From contig JAZGAE010000085.1 of the NCBI GenBank assembly GCA_036475545.1, positions 1-24,148 of the forward strand: DNA of 24,148 nt, written 5' to 3'. Shown piece by piece: positions 1-9,960 of the stretch; position 1 is the stretch's first letter, and the number at the start of each line of letters is the position of its first letter. The notes beneath the pieces were generated by a model. It was not told the origin of the DNA. It saw only the letters and a list, made by a program, of their open reading frames with translations, and made no database searches. The position numbers and the translations under genes were made by a program. The DNA comes from JAZGAE01 sp036475545. GTDB taxonomy: Bacteria; Pseudomonadota; Alphaproteobacteria; DATDPM01.

Positions 1-2
1 GC

Positions 3-182
3 GGGCGCAATAAGGCCGGCGACCGTCTGGTTCAACTCAAGGATATCGAGGACCGCTCGCTTCAGGCCATCCGCTTGCTCGCGGATTTGCTGATCATGCT
101 GCCAACAGTCATGGCCGATCTTGAGCAGCGGATCGCGGCCACCCGGACGGAGGCGCCAAACAAGCGCGAAAAGTCGAAATAA
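3..182 (+). CDS. C-terminal end of an unrecognised protein (partial)
   Basis: An open frame runs from the window edge to a TAA at 180-182 and encodes the last 59 residues of a protein whose start lies outside the window. The peptide is charged and helical in character, with an amphipathic stretch around LADLLIMLPTVMADL and a basic, lysine-rich end (NKREKSK). I do not recognise the family. Its stop codon lies directly against the broken end of the MOSC fragment on the other strand, so this gene appears to sit at a rearrangement boundary. The absence of in-frame stops over 180 bases and the helical pattern support coding, but a chance open frame in GC-rich DNA cannot be excluded. Confidence 0.45.
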   Translation, partial: GRNKAGDRLVQLKDIEDRSLQAIRLLADLLIMLPTVMADLEQRIAATRTEAPNKREKSK

Positions 183-340
183 CGCTCCTTCGCCGGGTCG
201 AATTGGGTGGTGCCGCTGGCCATGGCGAAGCGCCGGTCGTGGGGCAGCCCCTCGCCCGGGGTGAGATCGACATGCGCCAACGGCTCTCCGCTCAGCCTCT
301 TGACGCGGTCGCGGTAGACATGGGTCACGGCGATCGCCAT
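183..340 (-). pseudogene. N-terminal fragment of a MOSC-domain protein
   Basis: Read from ATG 340, the minus strand begins MAIAVTHVYRDRVKRLSGEP and continues through VDLTPGEGLPHDRRFAMA to FDPAKE. This resembles the N-terminal beta-barrel of MOSC-domain proteins (molybdenum-cofactor or Fe-S sulfur carriers), which start with a hydrophobic strand, a (P)VK-L-GE motif and a PGxGLxxDRRFA motif. After about 52 residues the similarity stops at roughly position 185. From there the frame only runs through the antisense of the neighbouring 3..182 gene. About 80 percent of a normal MOSC protein is missing, so this is a truncated remnant. GTG 355 (15 bases upstream) is an alternative start. The family assignment is from motif memory. 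Confidence 0.6.
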
Positions 341-521
341 GGGGACGACACTCACTCGAGGTTGCCCCGCCCTCCCCGATCGCCTCGGCCCGGCGGGCTT
401 TTTCCTCATGCCATTGAAGAAACTTGGCTGCTGTCTCGACCGGGACACGGTCCCGATCTCGTCGAAATTCCGGCCCCATCGGCCCTCCGCGTGGGCGCGA
501 GCGCCTATCGTTTCCGGCATG

Positions 522-558
522 GCATCGCCCTTGAGATGGGGGATTCCGCGGCCATATA
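522..558 (+). promoter_or_regulatory. RpoH (sigma-32) type heat-shock promoter of clpB
   Basis: The -35 element ATCGCCCTTGAG (524-535) matches the sigma-32 consensus TnTCnCCCTTGAA at nearly all defined positions. The -10 element GGCCATATA (550-558) resembles CCCCATtTA. The gap between them is 14 bases, inside the 13-15 range known for RpoH. Transcription would begin near 565, giving a leader of about 75 bases before the clpB ATG at 640. Placement directly upstream of a ClpB chaperone gene, a classic RpoH target, supports the call. Confidence 0.8.
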
Positions 559-597
559 GAGTAGCCGGATGCCGCAAGGGTCCGATATTTAAACCCG

Positions 598-612
598 CCT
601 TAATTATTAAGG
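598..612. repeat. 15-base AT-rich palindrome in the clpB leader
   Basis: CCTTAAT and ATTAAGG are perfect inverted halves around a single central T. The element lies between the predicted heat-shock start site and the clpB ribosome-binding region (GGACGG, 625-630), 27 bases before the start codon. It could be an operator or a weak leader hairpin. I know of no assigned protein for it, and a chance palindrome is possible. Confidence 0.4.
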
Positions 613-639
613 GGGCCTATTACTGGACGGATAGATACT

Positions 640-3228
<2,589 letters not shown>

Positions 3229-3249
3229 CCGTCCCCTCACGCCCTTGAA

Positions 3250-3287
3250 AAAGCCGGCCCGGAAGACTCTCGGGCCGGCTTTCTTGC
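3250..3287. terminator. Bidirectional intrinsic terminator between clpB and the M23 peptidase gene
   Basis: A perfect 12-bp stem (3250-3261 paired with 3271-3282) carries a 9-base loop. It is flanked by T residues on the plus strand (TTTCTT) and by a run of five T on the minus strand. It lies 22 bases past the clpB stop and about 50 bases past the stop of the convergent peptidase gene, so it can end both transcripts. Confidence 0.85.
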
Positions 3288-3339
3288 GGCGGCGCGGGAC
3301 CGCGCCGCGATTCGCGTAGAAATAGGCGCGTGGTGAGCC

Positions 3340-4707
3340 CTACTTGGCGCTCGCGACCTTGGTTTCGAGGGGAAGCGCGGCCAGCTTCTTGTCGATCTTC
3401 CCCTTGGCCGCGAGGAACTTCTCGAGGTCCGCCCCCTTGAGCTTGTGGCCCGAGGGCAGCTTCACGCTCAGGGGATTGATCTTGCGCTTGTCGCGGATGA
3501 CCTCGAAGTGGAGGTGCGGGCCGGTCGAAAGCCCCGTCGAGCCGACGTAGCCGATCACCTGGCCCTGCTTCACCCGCTTGCCCTTGTGGAGACCCTTGGC
3601 GAAGCGGCTCAAGTGCCCATAGGCGGTGTGGTACTCCGCGTTGTGCCGGATCTCGATGTACTTGCCGTAATTGCCGTTGCGCCCCGCCTTGGCAACGAAG
3701 CCGTCGCCGGCGGCGATGATGGGCGCGCCCTTGGGCGCCGCGAAGTCGATGCCGCGATGCATCCGGGTGTACCCCAGCACCGGGTGCTTGCGCTTGCCGT
3801 AGCGCGACGAGAGCCTGGCCCCGTCGACGGGCGTGCGAAGCAGCGCCTTGCGGACGCTCTCGCCCTTCTCGTTGAAGAATCCGGGATCGCCTTTCTTCAC
3901 CGCGTACCTGTAAACGGAAAGCTTGTCGCCGCTCAGGGTCATGGAGGCAAACAGGATGTCGCCGGTCTGGGTGACCTTGCGCTCGGTATCCACGCGCTGT
4001 TCGAACATGACCTCGAAGGAGTCGCCCGGCTGGAGATCGCGCTGGAAGTCCACGTCGTAGGAATACGCGCGGATCAATTCGATCAGCACCTTCGGCGGAA
4101 GGTCGGCGGCCTGCGCCGCCTCGAACAGGCTGGTTTCGATTTCCCCACCGGTCCGCACCACCTCGACCGTGAATTCGCGCCGAAGCTCGACCGGGCCGAA
4201 TCCCCCGGCGGCCTCGCGCTCGGCCCCGACCTCGCGGTCGAAGTCGGCCTCGAGCCTGAGCGCCTGGAGCGTGGCTGCCGCTGTCGCTTGCGTTCCGTTG
4301 CCGCTCTCGCCGGGGCCGAAGGTGAGCGTGATGTCCTGTCCCGCCATCAGCTTGCGCGGGTTGAAGACCTTCGCCAGCGCGGTGATCGCCTCGTGGGCCT
4401 CGGGGCGCGGCACGCCCTGTTTGACCAGGATGTCCATCAGCGTGTCGCCCTTTTTCACGCGCACGACGCGGCTGCCGGGCTTTGACGCCAACACAGGCTT
4501 GGCCTCGGCCGGCGCGGCAACCTCGGGAGGCTCCGTCACCTTGCCGTTCAGGGTGGCCGCGGCGGCCGTCGAGTGATCGGAATGGCCCGAAGAGGTCGGG
4601 CTCAAGAGCATGCCGATGGCAATGGCAATCGCCGCGCAAACAAGCGCGATCCGCGTCCCTGCCTGCCTCACGGGCATCGGCCGGTTTCCCCAATCGGCCA
4701 GTGTCAA
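3340..4707 (-). CDS. M23-family murein endopeptidase (MepM-like)
   Basis: This 455-residue protein is predicted to be a periplasmic, membrane-anchored peptidoglycan DD-endopeptidase. It has an N-terminal hydrophobic anchor (about 19-36), a LysM/OapA-like region with VKKGDTLMDIL (84-94), an intermediate beta domain (about 175-295) and a C-terminal LytM/M23 domain. Zinc ligands visible are His317 and Asp321 (HRGID) and His400 (HLHF), with His365 (YGHLS) as the partner histidine, so the enzyme looks catalytically complete. The domain order resembles E. coli MepM/YebA, which cuts cross-links during envelope growth. Two starts are possible. TTG 4707 has a seven-G tract 7 bases upstream. ATG 4677 gives a compact signal anchor and has GGGGAA 9 bases upstream. 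The gene converges on clpB and shares its terminator. A possible -10 (TAAAAT, 4739-4744) is seen upstream without a clear -35. Confidence 0.93.
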   Translation of the reverse strand: MTLADWGNRPMPVRQAGTRIALVCAAIAIAIGMLLSPTSSGHSDHSTAAAATLNGKVTEPPEVAAPAEAKPVLASKPGSRVVRVKKGDTLMDILVKQGVPRPEAHEAITALAKVFNPRKLMAGQDITLTFGPGESGNGTQATAAATLQALRLEADFDREVGAEREAAGGFGPVELRREFTVEVVRTGGEIETSLFEAAQAADLPPKVLIELIRAYSYDVDFQRDLQPGDSFEVMFEQRVDTERKVTQTGDILFASMTLSGDKLSVYRYAVKKGDPGFFNEKGESVRKALLRTPVDGARLSSRYGKRKHPVLGYTRMHRGIDFAAPKGAPIIAAGDGFVAKAGRNGNYGKYIEIRHNAEYHTAYGHLSRFAKGLHKGKRVKQGQVIGYVGSTGLSTGPHLHFEVIRDKRKINPLSVKLPSGHKLKGADLEKFLAAKGKIDKKLAALPLETKVASAK

Positions 4708-5150
4708 AGGTTTTCCCCCCCGGCTGAATTCGGCCCAGATTTTATGCGGGCCTTGGTTAATTTTTCACAAAAGGAAACGTGCGCGACTCCGCCTTGTCAA
4801 GGATCGAGCCCTTGGTTGCGACGATTTGGCGCGTTTCTCCCCTTACCCTGCCTCTCCCTCCGCACCCCGGAAGAGAGGGAACCCGTGATGTTCTATTACA
4901 TGGGCGGGGCTCGGGCAAACTCTATTTGCCGGCTCCGGGCCGGTGGCGCGGGCTTGGCTCGGGACGCGGCCAAGGGGTAGAACAGAACAAGAACAAGAGG
5001 GCTGCCCCACCGCCCGAAAGCCAGAGGATGCCGTGACCCTGGGAGGCCGTCACGCGCCGCGCCGCGCCACCCCCGCGACCAGGCGAAGGCGCTGTTCCCG
5101 TCCCGGGACTTCCATTAGGAAGGCCGGGCCGAGGCGAGCGCATGCACACT
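4708..5150. other. Long intergenic region between the M23 peptidase and marR
   Basis: No gene is supported in these roughly 440 bases. An AT-richer patch at 4735-4775 probably carries the M23 gene promoter. A short dyad pairs CCTCTC (4851-4856) with GAGAGG (4873-4878). It resembles the CTCTCC/GGAGAG intergenic dyads common in alphaproteobacteria, but is imperfect. A GGCAAA/TTTGCC hairpin sits at 4914-4930. The remaining open frames have no domain and no convincing ribosome-binding site. Confidence 0.5.
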
Positions 5151-5196
5151 CTTATGCGGAAAGACCTTACGGGCTTATGCGGAAAGACCTTACGGG
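5151..5196. repeat. Perfect 23-bp tandem duplication at the 3' end of marR
   Basis: Two identical 23-base units (5151-5173 and 5174-5196) lie head to tail with no spacer; each starts CTTATGCGG and ends CTTACGGG. The second unit contains the last codon and TAA stop (5190-5192) of the MarR gene, and the first unit lies just beyond the stop. Identity of the two copies suggests a recent slippage or duplication event. Confidence 0.9.
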
Positions 5197-5651
5197 GCGC
5201 GGGCCGCGTCAACCGTGGCCGAGAGCTCCGAGATCAGCGCGGACCAACGCTTCCCGCCGAGTCTCTTGATGATTTCCTTCTGCGCCGCGCGCCACAGCGG
5301 CAGCGCCTCCTCAAGCTTCGCCCGTCCGCGCGCCGTCAGCGTCACGATCCGCATGCGCCTGTCTTCGCCCGGGACGACCTTGACCAGGCCTTGCCGTTCG
5401 ACCGGCTTGAGGTTGCGCGTCAGCGTCGTCCGGTCCATGACCAGGCGATCGGCCAACTGATTGATGGAAAGGGAGCCCCCCTGGGCGAGAATGGTCAGAA
5501 GCCCAAACTGCGTCGGCTCGAGGCCGCTGGGCTGCATATAGCCGGCGAACATCTGCGTCACGGAACGGGACGCCTTGCGCAGGTGGAAGCAGGTGCACTG
5601 TGTGGGGTCCATCACCCTGTCGTCCCGAATCGATCCCGTCTCGCGTGCCAT
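5190..5651 (-). CDS. MarR-family winged-helix transcriptional regulator
   Basis: The 153-residue product (from ATG 5651) is a typical MarR repressor. It has an N-terminal dimerisation helix, a helix-turn-helix at about 61-90 (LSINQLADRL and MDRTTLTRNL), and a wing with GEDRRMRIVTLTARG (95-109). MarR proteins are dimeric cytoplasmic repressors released by small phenolic ligands or by thiol oxidation. Cys19 and Cys21 near the N-terminus could be redox sensors, which is only a suggestion. Three starts are in frame. GTG 5672 lies inside the -10 region and is unlikely. ATG 5651 begins about where transcription should start, implying a leaderless message. ATG 5612 (MDPTQCTCFHLRKASR) matches the usual beginning of related proteins. 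The gene follows glk on the same strand but has its own strong promoter. The target gene is not obvious. Confidence 0.9.
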   Translation of the reverse strand: MARETGSIRDDRVMDPTQCTCFHLRKASRSVTQMFAGYMQPSGLEPTQFGLLTILAQGGSLSINQLADRLVMDRTTLTRNLKPVERQGLVKVVPGEDRRMRIVTLTARGRAKLEEALPLWRAAQKEIIKRLGGKRWSALISELSATVDAARAP

Positions 5652-5661
5652 GGCAAAAGAG

Positions 5662-5690
5662 AGTATATGCACTTAATGCCCGTTTGTCAA
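5662..5690 (-). promoter_or_regulatory. Near-consensus sigma-70 promoter of the marR gene
   Basis: On the minus strand TTGACA (5690-5685) is a perfect -35. After exactly 17 bases comes TATACT (5667-5662), a 5-of-6 match to the -10 consensus. Transcription would begin at about 5655, only a few bases before ATG 5651. Such a strong promoter in front of a MarR gene suggests high expression held down by autorepression, but no operator dyad is clear. Confidence 0.8.
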
Positions 5691-5792
5691 GGATTTCCCG
5701 GCGAACGGTGAGGCGCGACCGCCCGAGCCGCAGCCCCAGGTCGCCCGCGCCCCGGTCGTCTCCTTCGGACCATCCCGAGTTTCGAGCCGGGC

Positions 5793-6782
5793 CTAGCCGT
5801 CGTTGCCGTCGGGCAGGCTGGCGAGCCCCAGCAGTGCCGGCGCCTCGCGGGTGATGACGTAGGTGGGGATCGCCGCCAGATAGTCCGAGAACCGCCCCTT
5901 GTCCTCGAAGCGCTGGCGAAACGGCGAGGCGGCAAAGGCCGCGCCCAGCTTGGGGACGATGCCGCCCGCGATGAATACCCCGCCGCGGGCGCCCAGCGTC
6001 AACGCCAGGTTCGAGGCGACGGTCCCGAGCATGGCGCAGAACATCTCGAGCGCCGCCGCGCACAGGGCCGAGCCTCCCGCCAGCGCCTGGCCGGTCACCT
6101 CTTCGGGCGTCTCCGGCGCCTCGCCGCCGCCCGTGACCTCGGCCAGCGCCCGGCACAGGGTGACGAGGCCCTGGCCCGACAGCACCCGTTCGGCCGAGGC
6201 GTGACCGAACTCGCGGCGAATGACGGCCAGCGCGTCGGCCTCTCGGTCGTTGGCGGGCGCGAGCGTCACGTGACCGCCTTGCGTGGCCAGCGGACTCCAG
6301 CCCCCGCCGCCCCTGTCCGGCTCGACCGGGATCAGCCCCGACACGCCGAGCCCGGTCCCGGGTCCCAGCACCGCGATCGGCGCGCCCGGTGTCCGCGCGC
6401 CGCCGCCGATCCGGGAAAGATCCTCGTCGCCCAGCCGCGGCACCGACAGCGCGATGGCGGTGAAGTCGTTGATGACGGTCAGGCGGTCGAGCTCGAGCCG
6501 TCGCCTGAGCCCTTCTATGGAGAAGGACCACGGACTGTTCGTCATTTGCACTTGGTCGCCCGTCACCGGCGCGGCGACGGCGAAGGCGGCCGCGTCCGGG
6601 CTCGCCTGCGGCGCCTCGGCTTCGAGATAGGCCGCCACCGCGGCGGCGAGCTCCGCGTAGTCCGCGCTGGCAAGGGTGGCCGAATGTCTCGGCGGCGCGT
6701 CGCCGGCCTGCAAGACGAAGCGCGCGCTGGTCCCGCCGACGTCGCCGAGCAGCCGCAGCCGCGCGCCGCCCGCTGCCGTCAC
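5793..6782 (-). CDS. glk: Glucokinase (bacterial Glk family)
   Basis: This 329-residue ROK/hexokinase-fold enzyme phosphorylates glucose with ATP in the cytoplasm to give glucose-6-phosphate. Visible motifs are the phosphate-1 loop LLGDVGGTSARF (11-22), INDFTAIA with the catalytic base Asp106, the phosphate-2 loop GPGTGLGV (140-147), SAERVLSG (196-203) and FIAGGIVPKLGAAF near the end; length matches E. coli Glk. One oddity is that the sugar-binding GEGGHV motif of E. coli Glk reads TQGGHV here (Gln168 for the glucose-contacting Glu). The GTG start at 6782 overlaps the otsA stop by four bases (GTGA), so translation is probably coupled. As the last gene of the trehalose operon it would rephosphorylate glucose released by the GH15 enzyme. 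Confidence 0.95.
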   Translation of the reverse strand: MTAAGGARLRLLGDVGGTSARFVLQAGDAPPRHSATLASADYAELAAAVAAYLEAEAPQASPDAAAFAVAAPVTGDQVQMTNSPWSFSIEGLRRRLELDRLTVINDFTAIALSVPRLGDEDLSRIGGGARTPGAPIAVLGPGTGLGVSGLIPVEPDRGGGGWSPLATQGGHVTLAPANDREADALAVIRREFGHASAERVLSGQGLVTLCRALAEVTGGGEAPETPEEVTGQALAGGSALCAAALEMFCAMLGTVASNLALTLGARGGVFIAGGIVPKLGAAFAASPFRQRFEDKGRFSDYLAAIPTYVITREAPALLGLASLPDGNDG

Positions 6783-8176
6783 GGCGCCACTTCCAGCGCC
6801 TGGCTGGGACTTCGTTGGAGCGCGCCGATGAAACCTTTGCGCCAGCTCGTTACGTCGTTACGGCGAAGCATCGCCATCATCGCGGCCCAACGCTCGCGCC
6901 GCTCGTCCTGCGACATTTCCAGACCCGTCTGCAGGGCGTCCGCCACCCCGTCGATGTCGAAAGGGTTGACGATGAGCGCGGCATCCAGCTCGCGCGCAGA
7001 CCCGGCGAAGCGCGACAGGACCAGCACTCCCGGATCGGCCGGGTTCTGTGCCGCCACATATTCCTTGGCCACCAGGTTCATTCCGTCCCTGAGCGGGGTG
7101 ACCAGTCCGATTTCGCTGATCCGGTAGAAGCCGATCAAGGTGCTCTGCTTGAAGGCCTTGTTGAGGTAACGGATCGGGATCCAATCGAACTCGGCGAAGC
7201 GGCTGTTGATCTTACCCGCCGTTTCCTCAAGGGCGCGCCGCAATTCCAGGTATTCGGGCACGTCGCTGCGCGACGGCGGGGCGATCTGCAGCATCGTGAC
7301 CCGGGTCCGGTTCGTCGGGTAGATCTCGAGGAGTCGGGCGAACGCCAGGAACCGCGGCACCAAACCCTTGCTGTAATCCAGGCGATCGACGCCGATGATG
7401 AGATTGCGGTCGAGCAGGCTCTCTTTCAGCCGCTGGGTCGTCGTGGTGCTCTCTGCGGCGACCGCGTCCCGGGCGATCCCTTCGGTGTCGATTCCGATGG
7501 CGAAGACCTTGGCTTGAAACGTCCGGCCAAAGGCCTGGATGGTGCCGTCCGGGCGCGATTCCCCCCCGGTCTCGAACGCGATGTAGTCCTTGAAGGCCCG
7601 CAGGTCGTTCTCGGTCTGGAATCCCAGAAGGTCGTAGGCGCACATGGCCCGCACCAAGGACTCGTGTTCGGGCAGCGCCACCAGGACCTCCGTCGCCGGA
7701 AAGGGCGTGTGCAGGAAGAACCCGATCCGATTCTTCAAGCCCCTGCGCCGTAGCTCCTCGCCCATGTAAAACAGGTGATAATCATGAACCCAGATGAGGT
7801 CGTCGTCCTGGAGCAGGGGAATGAGCTTGCGCGCGAACAGCCCGTTGACTCTGAGGTAGCCTTCGTAATTGCGGCGGCTGAACGAGGCGAGATCGAGGCG
7901 ATAGTGAAAGAGAGGCCAGAGCGTCCCGTTGGAGTATCCGTTGTAGTATTCGTCGTAATCCTTGTGGGTGAGGTCGATGGTGGCGTAGGTAAGCCGCCCC
8001 ACGGGAAAAATGTCCGGCTCTTCCCGCGGCGTTCCAACGACCTCGCCGTTCCATCCGAACCATAGCCCGCCCGTCTCCTTGAGGGCGGCGAGAATGGCGA
8101 CCGCTAGGCCCCCTACGCTCGAATTTCCTTTCTTGATCGGCGCGACGCGGTTCGACACGACGACGACGCGACTCAA
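6779..8176 (-). CDS. otsA: Trehalose-6-phosphate synthase (GT20)
   Basis: The product is a 465-residue family GT20 glucosyltransferase that joins UDP-glucose to glucose-6-phosphate, giving trehalose-6-phosphate in the cytoplasm. It starts SRVVVVSNRVAP and keeps the key OtsA residues: Arg10, the GG of SSVGG (22-23), HDYH (131-134), GVDRLDYSKG (262-271, with Arg265 and Lys270), and LRDGMNLVAKEY (362-373, with Asp364 and Glu372). The start is taken as TTG 8176. GGGAGG lies 7 bases upstream, the protein then begins exactly at the first family strand, and the codon overlaps the stop of the upstream GH15 gene (TTGA). The frame is open further upstream, but that extension only runs antigenically unrelated sequence through the GH15 gene. 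It is the third gene of the trehalose operon. Confidence 0.96.
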   Translation of the reverse strand: MSRVVVVSNRVAPIKKGNSSVGGLAVAILAALKETGGLWFGWNGEVVGTPREEPDIFPVGRLTYATIDLTHKDYDEYYNGYSNGTLWPLFHYRLDLASFSRRNYEGYLRVNGLFARKLIPLLQDDDLIWVHDYHLFYMGEELRRRGLKNRIGFFLHTPFPATEVLVALPEHESLVRAMCAYDLLGFQTENDLRAFKDYIAFETGGESRPDGTIQAFGRTFQAKVFAIGIDTEGIARDAVAAESTTTTQRLKESLLDRNLIIGVDRLDYSKGLVPRFLAFARLLEIYPTNRTRVTMLQIAPPSRSDVPEYLELRRALEETAGKINSRFAEFDWIPIRYLNKAFKQSTLIGFYRISEIGLVTPLRDGMNLVAKEYVAAQNPADPGVLVLSRFAGSARELDAALIVNPFDIDGVADALQTGLEMSQDERRERWAAMMAMLRRNDVTSWRKGFIGALQRSPSQALEVAP

Positions 8177-9960
8177 AATGCATCCTCCCAGGTCTTGCTG
8201 AGCCGCATGGCCGAGTTGATCAGGCCGACCATCGAGTAGGTTTGCGGGAAATTGCCCCAGAGCTCCCGCGTGCCGGGGTCGAGATCCTCTGACAGGAGGC
8301 CGACATGGTTGCGGCACGCGAGCATGTTCTCGAACATCTCGCGGGCCTCCTCCTCGCGCCCCAAGGCGGCCAGCGCATCAATATACCAGAAGGTGCACAC
8401 ATTGAATGCGTTTTCCGGCTCGCCGATATCGTCCGCGGCCGCGTAACGCAAAAGGAAGGGGCCGCGCTTGAGTTCTTTTCCCACGGCTTCAACGGTGGCG
8501 ACGAAGCGCGGGTCCGAGGCCTCGACGAACCCCAATTCGTGCAGGAGCAAGAGGCTGGCGTCGACCTCGCTGCCGCCGAAGCTGTTGACCAGGCTGTTCC
8601 GGTCAGCGTTCCAGCACTTCTCGAGCGTGACCCCGCGGATGTGGTCGGCCTGCCGGCGCCAGTACTCGGCGCGGGAGGCAAGCCGAAGCCGGGCGGCGAT
8701 CTTGGACAGCCGGTCGCAGGCGGCCCAGCACATGACGCTCGAAAACGTATGGGGCCGGTTGCGGTTGCGCAGCTCCCAGAGACTTGCGTCCGGTTGATCG
8801 TAAATGGCGATCGCCTGCTGCCCCAGAGTCTCGAGCCGCTCGAAAAGTTCCACCGTCCCGGGGTGCGTCAATCGCTCGTCGAAAAAGGCCTGCGTGGAGG
8901 CCAACACGACGCTCCCATACACGTCGTTCTGTATTTGCACGTAGGCTTGGTTCCCGACCCGCACCGGCGGCATACCGCGATAGCCGGCGAGCCCGTTCTC
9001 GACGCGTTCGGATAGACGCGATTCCAGCGTGATTCCGTAGACCGGCTGCAACTGCCCGTTTCCCGAGGTGGCCACGACGTTGAGGATATAGCGCATGTAC
9101 TCTTCCATGGTGCGCGTCGCCCCCAGCCGGTTGAGGGCGTGAACGACGAAATAGGCGTCCCTCAGCCAGCAATAGCGATAGTCCCAGTTGCGCCCGCTTT
9201 CGGAGGCCTCGGGCACGGACGTGGTCATGGCGGCGATGATCGCGCCGCTTTCCTCGAAGTTGCTGAGCTTGAGGGTGATGGCGGCGCGGATCACCGCCTC
9301 CTGCCATTCGAACGGGATCGAAAGGAAGCGGGTCCATTCGCGCCAGTACTGTTGGGTCCGCTCCAGGGTATTGCGCCCGGTGTCGCATATCGATTGAGTC
9401 AGGCTCTCGTCCGGCCCGAGGATGAGCGTGATCGGCTCCTCGAGGATGAAGGGAACCTCGTCCAGGACGAAGGAAATGGGGGCATCGGTCGTAAGGCGGA
9501 GCGTCAAGGCCGGCGTCACGTAGCGGATGTGGTTGCTGCCATGGGTCCGGTCCGGCTGCCCTTGGCCGTACCCGTAGGCCGGGCGCAGCCGAATGCGAAC
9601 CGTCGGATCGCCGATGACGGGCCGCACGATCCGCACGATCATCACGGGCCGGTAAAACCGTCCGTACTGCTCATAGCGCGGCGCGAAATCCGTGATTTCG
9701 ACGGCCGCGCCGGAGTGGTCGTAAAGGGTCGTGACAAGGACGGCCGTGTTGTGAATGTATTGCTGCTCGCTGCGCGCGAAGTCCTTGAGCTCGATATCGT
9801 AGAAGCCGAACGTCTCGCCGTCGTCGTTTCCGTTCAGCAGGTTGCAGAACACGGGCTCGGCGTCGAACCGCGGCAGGCACGACCAGACGATGCGCGCGCG
9901 GCGGTCGATGAGCGCGCCGAAGGTGCAGTTGCCGATCACCGCGAGGTTGAGGTCGCTCAT
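8173..9960 (-). CDS. Glycoside hydrolase family 15 protein (trehalase/glucoamylase-like)
   Basis: This 595-residue protein has the two-part layout of bacterial GH15 enzymes: an N-terminal beta-sandwich (trehalase-like N domain, about 1-210) and an (alpha/alpha)6 barrel. Family motifs are NWDYRYCWLRDA (258-269), DASLWELR (391-398, Glu396 being the likely acid), HTFSSVMCWAACDR (404-417) and SEDLDP followed by GNFPQTYSMVGLIN (557-582). No signal peptide is seen, so it acts in the cytoplasm. Relatives include mycobacterial-type trehalases and glucoamylase-like enzymes, and sequence alone does not settle the substrate. Position between otsB and otsA, with glk at the end, favours trehalose hydrolysis. 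The ATG at 9960 overlaps the otsB stop (ATGA). The frame stays open to 10068, but the extra residues only mirror otsB. Confidence 0.92.
   Translation of the reverse strand: MSDLNLAVIGNCTFGALIDRRARIVWSCLPRFDAEPVFCNLLNGNDDGETFGFYDIELKDFARSEQQYIHNTAVLVTTLYDHSGAAVEITDFAPRYEQYGRFYRPVMIVRIVRPVIGDPTVRIRLRPAYGYGQGQPDRTHGSNHIRYVTPALTLRLTTDAPISFVLDEVPFILEEPITLILGPDESLTQSICDTGRNTLERTQQYWREWTRFLSIPFEWQEAVIRAAITLKLSNFEESGAIIAAMTTSVPEASESGRNWDYRYCWLRDAYFVVHALNRLGATRTMEEYMRYILNVVATSGNGQLQPVYGITLESRLSERVENGLAGYRGMPPVRVGNQAYVQIQNDVYGSVVLASTQAFFDERLTHPGTVELFERLETLGQQAIAIYDQPDASLWELRNRNRPHTFSSVMCWAACDRLSKIAARLRLASRAEYWRRQADHIRGVTLEKCWNADRNSLVNSFGGSEVDASLLLLHELGFVEASDPRFVATVEAVGKELKRGPFLLRYAAADDIGEPENAFNVCTFWYIDALAALGREEEAREMFENMLACRNHVGLLSEDLDPGTRELWGNFPQTYSMVGLINSAMRLSKTWEDAF

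Larger units (their letters stand above)
341..639. other. Intergenic region between the MOSC remnant and clpB
   Basis: No convincing gene is seen in these 299 bases; open frames here have no recognisable domain. It holds the RpoH-type clpB promoter (522-558), a 15-base palindrome in the clpB leader (598-612), and a small GCCC/GGGC hairpin followed by five T residues at 388-403 on the plus strand. That hairpin could be a weak terminator, but its stem is only 4 bp. Confidence 0.6.

Noticed and set aside
388..403. GCCC/GGGC hairpin with five T as a terminator
   Set aside because: The stem is only 4 bp and it is 200 bases from the nearest plus-strand stop; too weak to list as its own feature.
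8177..8317. N-terminal extension of OtsA to 8317
   Set aside because: Those residues only mirror the GH15 C-terminus; family similarity begins exactly at TTG 8176.
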